Positions 11,601 to 23,967 of a stretch of DNA of 64,000 bases are shown piece after piece. Both the position numbers and the translations under genes were made by a program. Source of the stretch: Microdochium bolleyi (Eukaryota > Ascomycota > Sordariomycetes > Xylariales > Microdochiaceae); contig KQ964261.1 in the NCBI GenBank assembly GCA_001566295.1, positions 372,001-436,000 on the forward strand. The letters are read 5' to 3'. Numbering within the stretch: the first letter of the stretch is position 1; each line of letters begins with the position of its first letter. The notes under the pieces were generated by a model, which saw nothing but the letters and a program-made list of their open reading frames with translations, made no database searches and was not told the origin of the DNA.

Positions 11601-14448
11601 CCCTCGAGAACCAATCGGGGTCCTTGTCATCGCTGCGTCCGGGTCGAGCTGTCCGGCCCCAGACAATGATCGACAGGAGATCGTCCCAATCGTTGGCTTC
11701 CATCACACTTCCATGCATATGTCCCTTGTGATGTTCAGCCGGCAACCATCGTGGGAAGCAACCTGGGACCTGCGGACCTCGACTTCACGTGCCAACATCT
11801 CAGAGTATCGCCGGCCTGCAGGGGCGAGTCTTCCTCCCGATACTCGTACACCTCATGCAAACTGCCATGACTGGATCTTGGCAATCTTGCCACACAAACT
11901 GCCGAAGCTGAACACTGCCGGCAAGCGGAATCCCTCCAATGAGAACGCACTCTCTATCCCCAACCGTCCGACTTGGGTCGTGAGGGCGGCTACTGAGCAA
12001 GCAATTTTATACTGCTCGATTCCACCATGGGCGCGTGCACTGGAGTCCCACCGCTGACGAATTTGCCTTCCGCTGCGCCTCATTCCTTGACACACCGTCC
12101 CTGCTTGCAAGCACGAGAGCGGGACATTTTTGTGGACGTGCCCATGGGAGTCGCCGATGACAACTTGCACTTGTTCATGTTGCCAGAAGCGGGCATCGCA
12201 GCCCGGCTACCATCAGCCACTCTCGTGCGTGTCAGCAAGAACGGTTCAATCTTCAGGGGCGTGACTAGTAGAGCAAATCATAGTAAGTCACGAGTTACAG
12301 TACAAAGGTCATACCGACGCATGCTTGGGCTGATTCACGAATCGGGAGTGACAAACATCGCCGGCCTCGCAGCTGACCAAATCCCAGCGGCTCCAGATGT
12401 GCGCATCGTCAACACCGACACGAATGATACGTCTTACGTTGGCTCCTCGGGCATCACCAAGTCAACCTCAGGCGTGGAATGATGGGATCCGAGCTTAGCG
12501 CGAGCTATGATGCGAACCTAGACCTGCCGGATGAGCCACTCTTCAGCATCGACCAGCTGATTCGACCGGGGGCACTTTGTCGAGGTCCTAGGTCAGCCTC
12601 ACAAGACCACGCGGTCGCAGCCCTGCTTCTTGTTGCTCAGTCCGCAATCTCCGACTTGCTGACGCTCTCTAGATCTTGCCATAAGCACGACAAACTTCTA
12701 GCGTCGCTCTGCGAATCTCTGCACTGGGCAGTGCTTAGGCTGAACTAGCTGGGCCACCTTTTGTGTTCTTAAAATTCCTTCCCAAGAACACATCTAGGCA
12801 CAAGGCTGGCTTTGGTGATCGTTAGAACGAAAGATACTATGCGGCTGTTGACAGCCTAGATTCCAGATACTGGGACTGATCTCATCAGTTGGGTAGCCTT
12901 CCCAGGACAGCTTCGGCAGCGTGTCTTTACTAATGAGCTTCTCACTTCGTCAGCTCGAGGCCCCATCGGTCCCGACCAGACGCCGAGTCGACCTCACCCA
13001 CTGTAGCAGGCCTGCAGCCTTATTCCTCCTCACGGGCAAAGCCCTAGTCGATCTGCCGGGCTCTAGGATCAAGCTGCATCCACCCCTCCGGTCTTTGGGT
13101 CAGACTGCAGTCGACCAGCATGGGGTCAAGAGCGGGCACCGCGCAAATGGCACCAGATCAGGTTGTGCTCCGATGCCTGGTGGATCTTTGAGGCATGCTG
13201 CTTACTGTGCTCAATTCTTTCGGATGCTGCCTCTTTGAGAAGGGGCAGGAGTCGACCCCAGGGTACATCTCCGACACCGTGACGGAAGCCTACTGGCAAT
13301 GCATGACGTGTCTGTTCGAACCTGTGCGGTCATGTGCCTGGTCTGCGTTGTGCCAGAGTGACCCCCAGTGACGTTGCCAGGAAATTATCCTTGTCGTTTG
13401 CGCCTTGTATCACTCTCGTAGGTGCTGGCGTTGGTGGTACTCTGGAGAAGTCGATGGCAAAGTTTCAAAAGGGATATGCGGCATGTGTTGGTGATACCCG
13501 AGGACGAAGACCATTTGGCTTCGAGGCGGGATTCCAGGGTCGCTGTACTGTCTCAGTGCCATTCCCCTCCATAAGCTTGACAATGTCGAGTTAACAAAGG
13601 GCCTCAGAACCCCTGGTGCTTCGCAGAAGATTTCTTTCTTTGAGGAGGCGAGGAAGAATGCTGTAAACTGAGTGGGTTGGGTGAAGGGGAACTCATCACC
13701 CTAGGACACACACACGCCACCAACGCGAACCCTAGTATGGACCACAAGCCAAGATACTTCAAAGAAAAGGAGCCCAACACCAACACCAACACCAACACCA
13801 ACAAAGATCTCTAAAACTCTTGACTTGTTGATTCGATAGCTACGGTAGCCCACAGATGTCGTGTGGGGGACTGTCGAGACACTACTGGTGTTCATAGACC
13901 ACTTACACAAAGTACAAAGAACGTAGTGTCGGAGATGAGAGCAAGGCATCACAAAGAGCACTAAGAGCGTTGTTGCGGATGAGCACAAAGAAGGTTTCCC
14001 CGACTTCCGCCCCGAATAGCACCACATACGTCCCTTGGCACAATCGCGCCTGCATGCTACAGTATGACTGTCAAACCTCGTCGCTGTATGGCAGGAATAA
14101 TCAAAGAAGGTCAGAAAGCACGGGCTGTGATTGTATAGCATGACAAACGTTCGAAGTGTAGTATTCTCTCTTTGTCTTTGAACGGGCATCTCGCCCACAT
14201 GTCGAGGATTTTGCGCGCAACCTGAAGTGTACATATATCACCATCATCAGACGAAGCCAGGGTTTTCACTGTTCAACTGCTTCCGAAACACCAGCCTTTC
14301 TTGTTCATTGCTTCTCGCAGGGTCCAATGGGGGTACTCGCGCGTCTCTTTCCATAAGACAGACAAAAGACGACATAGACAAAAGCCATAAACCCCCCAAA
14401 AAGTAAGAGAACACGAGCAACCAGCCGCGCGCAGTAGAACTGCTTCAC
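8687..14448. other. Long gene-free stretch
   Basis: No supported gene lies here. Long frames exist (for example plus 11152-12057 and minus 9904-10575), but they overlap open frames on the other strand, have no domain, and have the Pro/Ser/Arg/His-rich make-up of chance frames in GC-rich DNA. A GAGCT-type short repeat lies near 10843-10868. An ACACCA-type hexamer repeat of about five units lies near 13774-13803. The part next to 8687 should hold the promoter of the membrane protein, and that next to 14448 the promoter of the next gene. Confidence 0.5.
13774..13803. repeat. Hexanucleotide microsatellite (CAACAC)n
   Basis: About five tandem copies of CAACAC are visible in intergenic DNA. Read on the minus strand they would code for a Val/Leu-rich run (the VLVLVLVL-like start of a spurious frame). 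The repeat is not inside a supported gene. Confidence 0.8.
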
Positions 14449-15762
14449 ATGTTCCTGTCGTATCTTCTGCCTTTCACCGTACTCCAACAAGAACACGCAT
14501 TGTCATTCACACCCACCACGAGTTCCAGAGGCGCCGATCCGATCGTGGCGCCGGTTGTCACGGAGGGGCCACCGTCCCCGGGAGAACGGCTCTCAGTTGA
14601 GCGGGACGTCAGAGAGGAGTGTCCGGCGTCTGAGTCGTCCTTGGTTGATTTAAGCAGGGAAGAACCAGACGACGGGGGAAAAGAGGCAGCGGGAGTGGAA
14701 GCAGCAGTGCAGAACAAAGACCAGCAGAAAGACGGTATAAGCCGGTCTCCAAGTCCTGCGCTATCAATCGCACCACCGGCAGAACAAGTCGGCGGCGCGA
14801 GGGAGGACAAGGCAAAGGACGAAGGGGAGGCGGGCATTGAATTGGCCGCAGTTCCTCGCCCGGGAAGCCCAGCACCGTCGGCGTGCACACTGGAGAAACC
14901 TGACGATAACGACAACGACACCGACGACGTCTCAGACGTCGAGTCTCGCGCAACAAGCCCACCATCTCCCGTCACACCAGCACAAGCATACCGTCCACCC
15001 GACGTTGATTCAAACGCAGACATGTCCGGCCCAGAGGACAACTCGTCGCGCCCTCCCTCACCCGGCTCGTGCCGACAGCGGCGAGGACGACGCTCCAGCT
15101 CCTCCTCCTCTTCTTCCACGTCCTCCAGGCAGAAGCCCCACGAGAAGCGCCTCGTCCGCAACGTCTCCTCCGTCTGGTCCTACCTCCGCCGCAATCGCCT
15201 CTGGCTCGCCTGGTATGCCGTCTACACGTTCGGCATCGTCAACCTGACCATCAACGCCAGCACACTCGCGGCGTGGGAGACGGCGCTCGCGCCGCGCGCG
15301 AAGGTGATCCTGGGCTTCAGCGTGGGCATGTTCGTGTTCGAGATGGGCTGCTTCTACGTCCTGTGCGTCCACCGGAGCAGCAGGGTCGTGCAGAGGTGCA
15401 TGTGGGCCCTGGAGGGGCTCTTGCTCGCGGTGCACGCGCCGCTCGCGGCGGTCTTGGGATGGAAGAGGAGGACGGATCCCAAGTGGGACTGGATGCAGAA
15501 GGTTGTGGTGGCTGACGTGGGGTTTGGGAGGGAGGGGGAGACCGGTGATGACTCTGTCGCGGCGAGGGCCGTGGTTGCGTTCCGGAACTCGTGGAACTGG
15601 GTGCAGGTCAGTGCTGGAATACTGGCTGGGACCTGTTCGCTGTTGATCGTGGTGCAGCTCGTGGCGTGGGGTGTTCACAAGCTCAAGGCGCGGCGGAAGG
15701 TGAGGTTGGAGAAGAGGCAGCGGAAGACCTGCGATGGCCAGTTGGTGGCTGAAGAGGTATAG
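14449..15762 (+). CDS. Fungal multi-pass membrane protein with long acidic, disordered N-terminus (437 aa)
   Basis: A single frame runs from the ATG at 14449 to TAG at 15760. Residues 1-220 or so are rich in Ser, Pro, Glu and Asp, with an Asp run near DDNDNDTDD and a Ser/Arg run just before the membrane part. This end is probably cytosolic and disordered. From about residue 235 there are about four hydrophobic segments: around LWLAWYAVYTFGIVNLTI, VILGFSVGMFVFEMGCFYVL, WALEGLLLAVHAPLAAVLG, and, near the C-terminus, VSAGILAGTCSLLIVVQLVA, followed by a Lys/Arg-rich tail. I do not recognise a named family; it could be an uncharacterised fungal integral membrane protein. The start is uncertain: the first 15 residues are hydrophobic and could be intronic or 5' UTR, with a later start. 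The F-box gene downstream converges on it, 221 bp away. Confidence 0.7.
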   Translation: MFLSYLLPFTVLQQEHALSFTPTTSSRGADPIVAPVVTEGPPSPGERLSVERDVREECPASESSLVDLSREEPDDGGKEAAGVEAAVQNKDQQKDGISRSPSPALSIAPPAEQVGGAREDKAKDEGEAGIELAAVPRPGSPAPSACTLEKPDDNDNDTDDVSDVESRATSPPSPVTPAQAYRPPDVDSNADMSGPEDNSSRPPSPGSCRQRRGRRSSSSSSSSTSSRQKPHEKRLVRNVSSVWSYLRRNRLWLAWYAVYTFGIVNLTINASTLAAWETALAPRAKVILGFSVGMFVFEMGCFYVLCVHRSSRVVQRCMWALEGLLLAVHAPLAAVLGWKRRTDPKWDWMQKVVVADVGFGREGETGDDSVAARAVVAFRNSWNWVQVSAGILAGTCSLLIVVQLVAWGVHKLKARRKVRLEKRQRKTCDGQLVAEEV

Positions 15763-15983
15763 ATTGTCACGGAGGCCTGAATACGGTTGTCGAGTTTAGA
15801 GCACTTGGAGCTGCAGGGTATGGACGGGGAACTTGGGAGTTAACAGCCGACCATGGATCGATAAAGCTTTGCAACGCGGAAGGGGTTGTCAGAGTTTTGG
15901 GACGATGGTCGAATTCACGGCGAAGTGAAGTGTAGAAAGTTGGAAAGCATCTGAATCGTTGACTGCCCCTGTGTAAGTCGACT

Positions 15984-17288
15984 TTATAGATTTGCTGTGC
16001 TGAAGTACGTGGCGAGACCCATGTGATGCATTCCGCTCTGCATCGCTGCAGAATTCTGAGTTGCCAATCTAGGTTGACGCTCAGCCTTAATCTTTCGCAA
16101 CCTCGGTGTGTGTACCCATGGTTGGCTCACATCTTTTCGTGCCTTGGCTGTCGCTCGCACTGCCCAAATACCTTGGAGGTGTGAAATGAACCGTGGACCG
16201 CCGGGTGTGGTGAGTATGCCAGAATGTGGCTGTCTGGCGTCATGTACAGTGTCCATGTCAGAGACTGAATCATGCTTCGCAGGATCTTCTATCTCTTGCT
16301 GCTGACCTCCTGCTATACCATTGTCCGAGGAACCACCCTGCTGCAAGCAGCCCTGACATTGCGAGTCCTTGATTGTGAGCAGACCACATGCATCACACAT
16401 GACTTGACGGCTCCAGTTTTCTAGCAATTTCTCACAATCTTTGTTGGCATACATCCTGTACAGGCAGTGCCTGCACCGTCGCTGCCAGAACGGAATCTTG
16501 CCGCTTGTGTCGACAAGGTAGTGCTGCTCGTTGCTGAAGAAAGATACAGGCCTGAGACGAAAGCAGGCATAGCACGCTCGTGTGCTGTCATCGTCGATAG
16601 GTGGCCCAGGATTCTCTGCTTCTTTCTGGCACACGAAGCGGAATCTGTCGTGTATTGGAACTCGGTTCAAGTTGACCAGCTTGCGTAAAGCCAGACTAGT
16701 ACTGGACAGTTGAATAGCATCTTTGTAAGTCAACCGGGAGACGATCTGATCAAGAAGTTCCGGCGGCATAGCATCCAGGGCCGGAGCCCCGTAGTTGTCC
16801 TCGGCCCAACAGGCCCATTCGTTACCATCCGCATGTTGGCGTTTTCGCCCCTTTCCAAATCCACATTGCCGAGACCGGGTGCCGTACCGGCCACAGTGAT
16901 GGCATAGGAGCCACCTGTCCTCGGATTTGCGGATGATTATAGGGTTCATGTGTCCGTACAGTCGTTTCTGAGCACCGCAGTCGAGGCAGAAGCGGTCCAG
17001 CACAGGCCTCCCGCTAAGCTTTCCGCGGCTTCCTTTCCGTTGGCTCATGCCAAAACTTGCCTTGGGGAGTAACTTGCAACAGTGGAAACAGGACAGCAGC
17101 TCCTTGTTCTGTGGGAAGCATTCTGCTGCCTGCAAGAACTCTGCCCGCTTGGCGGACGGTATATCGCCGAATCGGATGAAATGGTGCATCTTTGGGTGTG
17201 CGCTCTTCAGCGCAAAAGTAGACGAGATGTCGAGATACCCAATGATCTCATGGACGAGGTCCAGCGGGAGTGCTTCGATGCTGGCCAT
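15984..17288 (-). CDS. F-box protein with two F-box/CxxC zinc-ribbon modules (434 aa)
   Basis: The frame is open from 17495, but the ATG at 17288 fits best because the F-box begins at once (MASIEALPLDLVHEIIGYLD). F-box 1 covers about residues 5-45, followed by CxxC pairs at C67/C70, C101/C104 and C129/C132. F-box 2 starts at about residue 173 (MPPELLDQIVSRLTYKDAIQ), followed by CxxC pairs at C239/C242, C272/C275 and C298/C301, with C311/C314 after them. The order and spacing of the two halves match, so the protein looks like a tandem duplication of an F-box plus zinc-ribbon unit. F-box domains normally bind Skp1 in SCF ubiquitin ligases; the Cys pairs probably bind zinc and may form the substrate-binding part. 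That role is inferred from family knowledge only. No intron is needed. Confidence 0.85.
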   Translation of the reverse strand: MASIEALPLDLVHEIIGYLDISSTFALKSAHPKMHHFIRFGDIPSAKRAEFLQAAECFPQNKELLSCFHCCKLLPKASFGMSQRKGSRGKLSGRPVLDRFCLDCGAQKRLYGHMNPIIIRKSEDRWLLCHHCGRYGTRSRQCGFGKGRKRQHADGNEWACWAEDNYGAPALDAMPPELLDQIVSRLTYKDAIQLSSTSLALRKLVNLNRVPIHDRFRFVCQKEAENPGPPIDDDSTRACYACFRLRPVSFFSNEQHYLVDTSGKIPFWQRRCRHCLYRMYANKDCEKLLENWSRQVMCDACGLLTIKDSQCQGCLQQGGSSDNGIAGGQQQEIEDPAKHDSVSDMDTVHDARQPHSGILTTPGGPRFISHLQGIWAVRATAKARKDVSQPWVHTPRLRKIKAERQPRLATQNSAAMQSGMHHMGLATYFSTANL

Positions 17289-19379
17289 CTTGGAAGACGT
17301 GCTCGACAAAAGCACCCAGGTTAAGCTTCTGTTGAATCGCACTTTGGCATTCAACAAACGTCTTTGGCGTGAGGTCGAAGTCCCGGAGGTGAGGCAAGGT
17401 CGCAAGGTCTGATGACCACGGCGAGAGATGCTGCCTTGGATTTGCTGTGAATGAAATGTTTCAAGGACTGCGTTCGATGAGCAGAAGGTCAGCAAAAGGC
17501 TCGTGGAAGCGGTTGGAAATCGGTTGTGAGGCTCAGCCCTACCTTACGAGCTCGACCCACACTTGAACCCCCGAGCGTTACCCCAAGGGATTGACAAGGT
17601 TGCCGTCGAGCAGGCTTGGCCACTCTCGCCGGTCTTGGAGTCATCATAGACTCTGGGTCCGCACTTTAGACATCTTCGGCCAAGACTAGCAAGCATCAGA
17701 TGCAGTGCTTAATCGCGGTCCATTGCCCTTTTCTGACGCAGTCTAACAGCAGGTCGTCGTTTAAATGGAGGTTGCGCCACGGGTGATTGCATTTTTACCG
17801 GAAGTCGACGTACGTGTGACGATGAACTGTCTAGCGACTGATCTTGTCGTTGTTGACACGGCGGAGGAGGTTTTGCGATGCATACGGCCCTTGGCGGGCT
17901 GGGAGATCCATGTAGTTTCCCTGCAACGAGGTACGCTCTTGTGATGATCGACGTTGGAAGCGCTCTGAGGTGGTGGCGAGAACGGGCGATCACATAGCTG
18001 CGGCACGCGGGCGCATCCGAACGATGGCGCAAGATGTTGTGGACTTCATCTCGAGAAATCTGGTGTAGCTTCGAAAATAATGAGTTGACCGGGTAGGCTC
18101 GGGAGGAGAACCAAGTAGCCAGAGGTCCAGTCATTTGAGAGATGCGAGTGCTCTGCGCACTTTGTCACCACAAAAATTCCATTTTGAAACTGTACGGACA
18201 TGGACGGATGGAATTGCTCGAAACGTACGAAGCTTGGCAGGTCAAGAATTGAACGCTACTCTGCCCTGTATGACTCTCAGGAAACTGCTATGCACGCCGA
18301 GCAAACCGTAAGCTCGCTCCGTGCAGCTGGACATGCACGGCTCAGACCTCAACGCTTACTCAGGCCCAAAACTAGACATTTTTGCATGGCCCCTTCTCAC
18401 CTACCTTGGACGAGAGACGACAGCGAGACGTCCATGTTAAACAAGCCGACGAGACTGGCATCTCTACGCCCCGTATACGATGCTTCACTCCCGCGACGGA
18501 GGGGTGTGGGCCGAGTGAAACCCATCTCAACCTCTCTCTCCCTGTGCCCCATTGTCGACCTGGCTGTACTGTGCTGTACGACCCTTCAGCCAGCCACATT
18601 CGCACCGGAAGACTCAACAGTCTCCGGACCCCATCGACCATAGAGTCACGACACACACTTTCGGATTCTTGCAAGCAAAGACTCCAGTCTGCTACAAGGT
18701 CCTCATCCTTGTTTGCTGCCCTGTAGCCCTACACATCGGCGATGTCGCGACAAAGAGCCAAGCCGTCCGTGTTAGACCAACAACCCTGGTAACCCGCAAA
18801 CACCTCAGCCAGCCACTTTTCACCATCCTGCAATTCGGACCGGCCGCCGGACGGCACGGGAACGCAAACCCATCACCATCAAAGCCACCAGAGCAAGACT
18901 GCGACGGTTTACCAGATCGGGATGCGAGCTTGGTCGGTCAGCCAGCCACAAGTCGATGGCAGCCAGCCAAGAGGAGAAGCATAGCTTACAACGTCATGTG
19001 ACCGATGGGCTGATGTTCGGACCCATTCCACGGAGCCTGGTTACGGTGGGTTTCTCTGGCACACCTTCACATACTTGGTCTGGTCACGGCTGATGATAGT
19101 ATCGCACGAGTAAAATATGATAAGATTGAACACGACGTTCGAACGGCGTCGCCTTCAAGTTTGATGGGCAACTCCTCGATACCAAAAACTCCATCCAGAA
19201 AGGGCAGTCTCGCCTCGAGTCGTAATCCGTGCCATGAAAATAATGTCTTGTTCCCTAACTCCAAACCCAGAATAACAACCCCCCAAGTAATTGAGGCTTG
19301 GATGAACCGAAGCCGAATATCGTGGTCCTCCACGCCCAGCCTGCCAGCCAGCCACAAACCCAGCAAAGTGAGACGATGT
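17289..19379. other. Intergenic stretch
   Basis: No gene I can support. Minus 17709-18134 is open for 141 codons, but a second frame overlaps it and it has no recognisable domain. The part next to 17289 should hold the F-box gene promoter and the part near 19379 the MBP1 3' UTR. Confidence 0.5.
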
Positions 19380-21621
19380 TTACCCTATCATCATGGGTTC
19401 TGGATGACCATTAGGGATGACGGGAGCTTCGCTCCGCTCCTCCTCCATCATATCGATGAGATCGTCCAGGTTCTCGTCAAGTGCCTCGGCAGCCTCCGGG
19501 TCCAGACACTGCTTGAGGAGTCGGCGGTACTTGTCGATCTTCTCACCCGTACCAGCAAGGCTGAGTGCCTCCACATAGTCCTCCTCCAAAAGCCGCTGCT
19601 CCTTGATCAGGGCCCCAAGCTCTTCGGCCAGTTTCAACTGCTCTTCTGGCGAGTCATCCTCATCGTCGCCATTCATCATGGTGACAAGGTTCTGCTGCAC
19701 AGCTGCCTCAACAAGGTACCGGCTTTGGCTCGCTAGAAGTGTCTGCAACTGCATCTGTGCGACGCTGGCGTCTGAGAGCGCTTTGCTCGTGACCTCTTCC
19801 GACTCGAGTTCGACCTCGATGTCTGCAATCTGCTGCCGAATCGAGGATAGCTCATTCTGTGTGTTGCCTAATATCCGTCGTGCCTCATTGGCAGCCTCGC
19901 TCTTCTCCTTCCACTCCTCTTCGTAGCTATGTGTGAGATCATCAAACTTTTGCTGGATCAGAGGCATAATCGAATTCTGGACGGTGTTGGCCGCTTCTGA
20001 ATTGAAAACTATCGTGCTTCTGGGGATGGGGTCGTTCAGGGCGTCCCTAAAAGAGACATGGCGTTGGGAATCTGGCGCAAACGGTGACGATGATCGTTGT
20101 GGCAGTCGTTCTTTAGGTCCCTTGGAGGCATTGAGCTCTTGAATTAGCTCTTCAGCACGAACACCGTCCATGTTGATGATGTCTGTTGAAGCACCGCGAC
20201 CCAACAATGCGCGGATGCATTTCCGAGCATTTGTCTTGGCTGCCAAGTGCAATGCAGTGTTTCCAGCATTATCTTGGGCATCAATAAGTTGTTGTACCAG
20301 GTTCGGATCGTGCGTCTCTTGCAGCCGGTTTAATATGCAGTCGAGGTAATAGCGCGAGCACGAGTGACTTGTAATGCGGCCGCTCTTCATAATCGCAGCA
20401 TGGTGGATAACAGTGCTGCCGGACTGATCTCTCGCATCAATAGTCTCGAATAGCTCTTTCATGACTGCTGGGAATGTCTGTTTCTCGTAGCAATTCGTGA
20501 AATGCACGGCACGCATCAATGGCGTCTCGCCACGGCAATTCTGAGAGCCCAACGTCGCCCCAAATCGCTTGATCTGCTTGATGACGTCCACATCGCCCAT
20601 GGCGCTGGCCCAGTGCAGCGCGCTATGCTTTTCTGAATCGATATACCAATCAGGCTGGAAGTTCGGCGGCGGTTCCGGCCGGAAGGTAGTCCCATCCTGG
20701 CGAGACAGGAGGAAATAGTCGAGCAGCTCGTCGCCGTACACCGAATGTTGCTGTTCGGTCAGATCCTGTATAGCCTCCTCCCGTTTCCTCTTGCGGTGGC
20801 CTGTCGAGAAATGTGAGAGATCGTGACGGTCATCCTCCGCCATGTATGATGCTGACGCCACAGTGACATTATCCGGTGTGTCGTCCTCGAACTGCTGGCT
20901 TGCGACATCAAAATCATCCCTGGGGGGTGGGACAGCTTTGACTATTTTCGGGCAACATTAGCTGGGTTCAGCGTGGTTGTGATCAACCTATGTAGAAACA
21001 TACCGGGCCATTTTGGAACAGACGGCTTCGCCTTGGGAGCTTTTGGCTTGCTGGTATGGCGAGGCGCTGGTGGAGGGCTCTGGCTTCCGGCAACGTACTC
21101 GAAAATCGGCCTCAGGCGATCGTATATGTTGTTGCGGATCGCCAGTTGTTCACCCGCCTCCAATGGGATCCAGGTGCCCTGATATTTGCCATAACCACCC
21201 TGGATTTTCTCGTGGGTATCTTTCTGCACCTCGCGCTCGAGAATCCTTGTTCTCGCTGGCTTGTCGAACCCAGCGGCCTTCAAGATATGTGTCGCATTGA
21301 TCCAGTCGTCCTGCCTACGTCTCATCACATGCTCTTTCAGATCAACGCCAAACTGGAATTCGTACACCGGAATCTGTTCATGTCATAGATCAGCATGAGG
21401 TCAACTTGCGCACGAAGCTGATTGCTGCCCTGGCCATCAATTTCCCCCCCTTGGCTCGTGATAATGCCCGGCACGTTCACGAACCCCATCGAAAAAGGGG
21501 GAGGCTCAGAGGCACCGCGCCAAGCGTGCGGTACGGTGGAAAGGAGACTCACGCCGCTGTAGGTGGCACTATATATGCCTGGCCCGGGGGGCGGACCAGT
21601 TGGGGCCGCGGCTTTCACCAT
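19380..21621 (-). CDS. MBP1: APSES transcription factor of the Mbp1/Swi4 (MBF/SBF) type, three exons (666 aa)
   Basis: Exons are 21553-21621, 21004-21373 and 19380-20941, with introns 21374-21552 (GTGAGT...CAG) and 20942-21003 (GTATGT...TAG). Joining them gives an unbroken frame. The N-terminus carries a complete APSES/KilA-N DNA-binding domain, about residues 17-115, reading YSATYSGIPVYEFQFGVD over the first junction, then DDWINATHILKAAG and GGYGKYQGTWIPLEAGEQLA. Ankyrin repeats follow at about 252-405 (HSALHWASAMGDVDVIKQI; GETPLMRAVHF; GNTALHLAAKTNARKCIRAL). A coiled-coil stretch runs at about 480-640, before the short end motif EPMMIG. This is the layout of yeast Mbp1 and of S. pombe Res1/Res2, which with a Swi6/Cdc10 partner bind MCB sites (ACGCGT) to drive G1/S genes. 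Assignment to Mbp1 rather than Swi4 rests on the single-protein Pezizomycotina pattern. It would act in the nucleus. Confidence 0.93.
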
Positions 21622-23967
21622 CCTGACGGCGGGCGACAGCGCCGAAGAACGCGTCAGGTTGTCCTTGGTCGTGGTACTGTGGTAGCTGGTCCTCCCAGAA
21701 GAATTGACGCACAATGCTTTCTGTGGCGGAGTACGAGTCGACTTTGTAGGTGTTGGCTAATCGCGCTGTTGGCAACTGCATCCGGTCGGTGAAGGGAATC
21801 GGGCAATCCGTGTTTGTCCGACGGCAAGGCTGATCGAATCTGACTGGGAGCGAAGAGTCGCGGACAGTGATGTGTGATTCGTGGGCAATTGACTGGGTCA
21901 GATGCGCAGGAGGCGTTGCGACTGGCCTCATGAGGCTTCGTGGAGGACCCAAGACGTTGAGGAGCCCTTGTGCAGGGAAGCTAAAGTGGGTGGCCACAGA
22001 CTACGCGCCTGGACAACGCGGAGAGGGCTGCCAACGCGAACCCGTGTCGCACTTTGCGGTGTGGACAGGCCCCGGCGACGCGCTGCCTTGGCCAGGGCGC
22101 GTAAATGACTTGCAGGCCAGCTGCGCGTGCACGGGCCATTTCTCATCCCTTCCCTCCAGCTCGGAGGACTCCTCCACACCTGTGACAATTGTCGTCCGTC
22201 GACTCGCGACTCGCTCGGAACCCCATCAGCACGCCGTCTCGATGATGCACACAGCCCCGTCACACAAGGATTCGCTGACCGTCCATACCAAAAGCTTGAT
22301 CACGTTGCCCGACACGCGCTTGTGCCCATTACCTGCCCGTGGCTTCAAACTGCTGCTCGTGCTGTCGGACCATACTTGAAGTGACCCAGACTCACTAGAT
22401 TACCGATATATGCAACGGCGACATCAGAACTTGAATGACGCACGCCCGAAGCTATCTTGGTGTGACCCGTTGCAGGAAGCCCTGATGTGAAGACCGGCAG
22501 GATCCTCCCAGACTTCTCGACAACTGCCACAGACATGTACACAATTATCAAGCAACATTCAACACGGAGTACGAAGACGAGCCAAGGAAGGGCTGGTCGA
22601 GTTAAAATGCCTAAAGCCGAGGCTATCACAAAAAGGCTGAGGAACCCTGGCCAGCACCCTCTTGTGACACCAGCATGGTCAAGAACAGCCGCTGCCGCTA
22701 ACTGGCTCTAAACCACGTGGACACCACAAGCCTCGGGCGAGAGGCACATAATTATTTATGGTTCGGCCAGCTTCCCATCCTGCATCAGTGCGCTGTGGAA
22801 GGCTCTGTGGCAAGTCTGGCCGCCAGTGAGCTCGAACCAGACGCACAACACGCGATAGGCACTAATCAGCAACGGTGCCTTCACTGCGGAACAGTCTGAT
22901 GCTCACCAGCATCTGTATCACTGACCCTAGACACGAGAGCGCACCTGCTCAATCCCAACCACCATTACCGTACAACAACAACTTTGCGCGCAAATTTCCG
23001 TCGCATTGGAATACTTCATTAGTGAAATAGATGATCGGCTGGCCTGGCACGGACGGCGCAGGCCATCGCAGCTGTATATGCAACCGCAAAATATGTCTGG
23101 CGAACTGGCTTTGCGTGTTGGTCCGAAATCACAAAGCCGTGAGTGCTCCGATGTCCGATCTGTTTCCGGCGAAGGGACTGAGATCTGCGCAGGGATGGCA
23201 GTGACACCCCAGCCAGGCTTCATCCACAACACACCGACCAGGCAAATACTGCATTGTTGTAGCATTGAAGGACGGCTGCTTCGAACAATCATAGCTTCCT
23301 GCAGCTACCGGAGAAGACACTGATTTTCGAGAGCAGTGGAAATCCATGGCTGAGATTGTGGCGCTCCGAATGGGTCCTCTGGGCTCGTCAGGTCGGCTGC
23401 GCTTTGCCGTTTTGCAGCAGCCCCCCCTCAAAACGTGGCGAGCATGCATGTGCCTAGCGCCTTGGGCGAACCCGTGTGGTACGACTTTGGTCTAGAAACC
23501 ACACACCCCGGGACATTCAATGCAGCTAGTTCGGCAGCAATCAATCAAGGCCATGCAGCCTGGAACGCCTCAGGCCGAGGACAGAGGCGTCCCAAACATT
23601 TATGAGACCTCGATGGCGCCCAGCTCCGAGACTGAGCGCCTCCTGTGGCCTCTTTCCTTCCACTGCCATGTTGCGCGGAGTTCGACGTCAGACAACAGGC
23701 CAGGCCAAAACACAGCTCCCACCCCCAATTGAACGGGTCAGGACATCTTGCAAAGCTCAGGGACACACTCTCGACTGCTAACGACCACTCAGCCTGTACT
23801 GACCTCCACGGCATTTGCCGAGAAGAGCACGCTTCGCTTGTTCCTTGAGGGTCTGGCAATCACCACGTAAGCACGTGAATTCATCGCTTCACGGACTGAG
23901 GACTAACCCTCTACCCAGTGGAAGCATCAACCGGCGGACCTGCCGCAACCATTCTATCAAGCCCGAC
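21622..23967. other. Divergent intergenic stretch between MBP1 and the ankyrin gene
   Basis: No gene I can support. The region should hold the promoters of both divergent genes. Frames such as plus 21867-22379 have no domain and are matched by equally long frames on the other strand. The right end contains the ankyrin gene's 5' UTR intron, listed separately. Confidence 0.5.
23867..23918 (+). other. 5' UTR intron of the ankyrin-repeat gene
   Basis: The segment runs from a GTAAGC donor through a CTAAC branch-point-like motif to a CCCAG acceptor, 52 nt in all. The frame of the downstream coding exon, traced across the splice into the upstream exon, meets a TGA and no ATG. So the intron lies in the leader, and this supports the ATG at 23968 as the start. 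Confidence 0.6.

Noticed and set aside
11152..12057. A 301-codon plus-strand frame
   Set aside because: It overlaps long frames on the opposite strand (11286-11745, 11853-12170), has no domain and reads Pro/Ser/Arg/His-rich, as expected of chance frames in GC-rich DNA.
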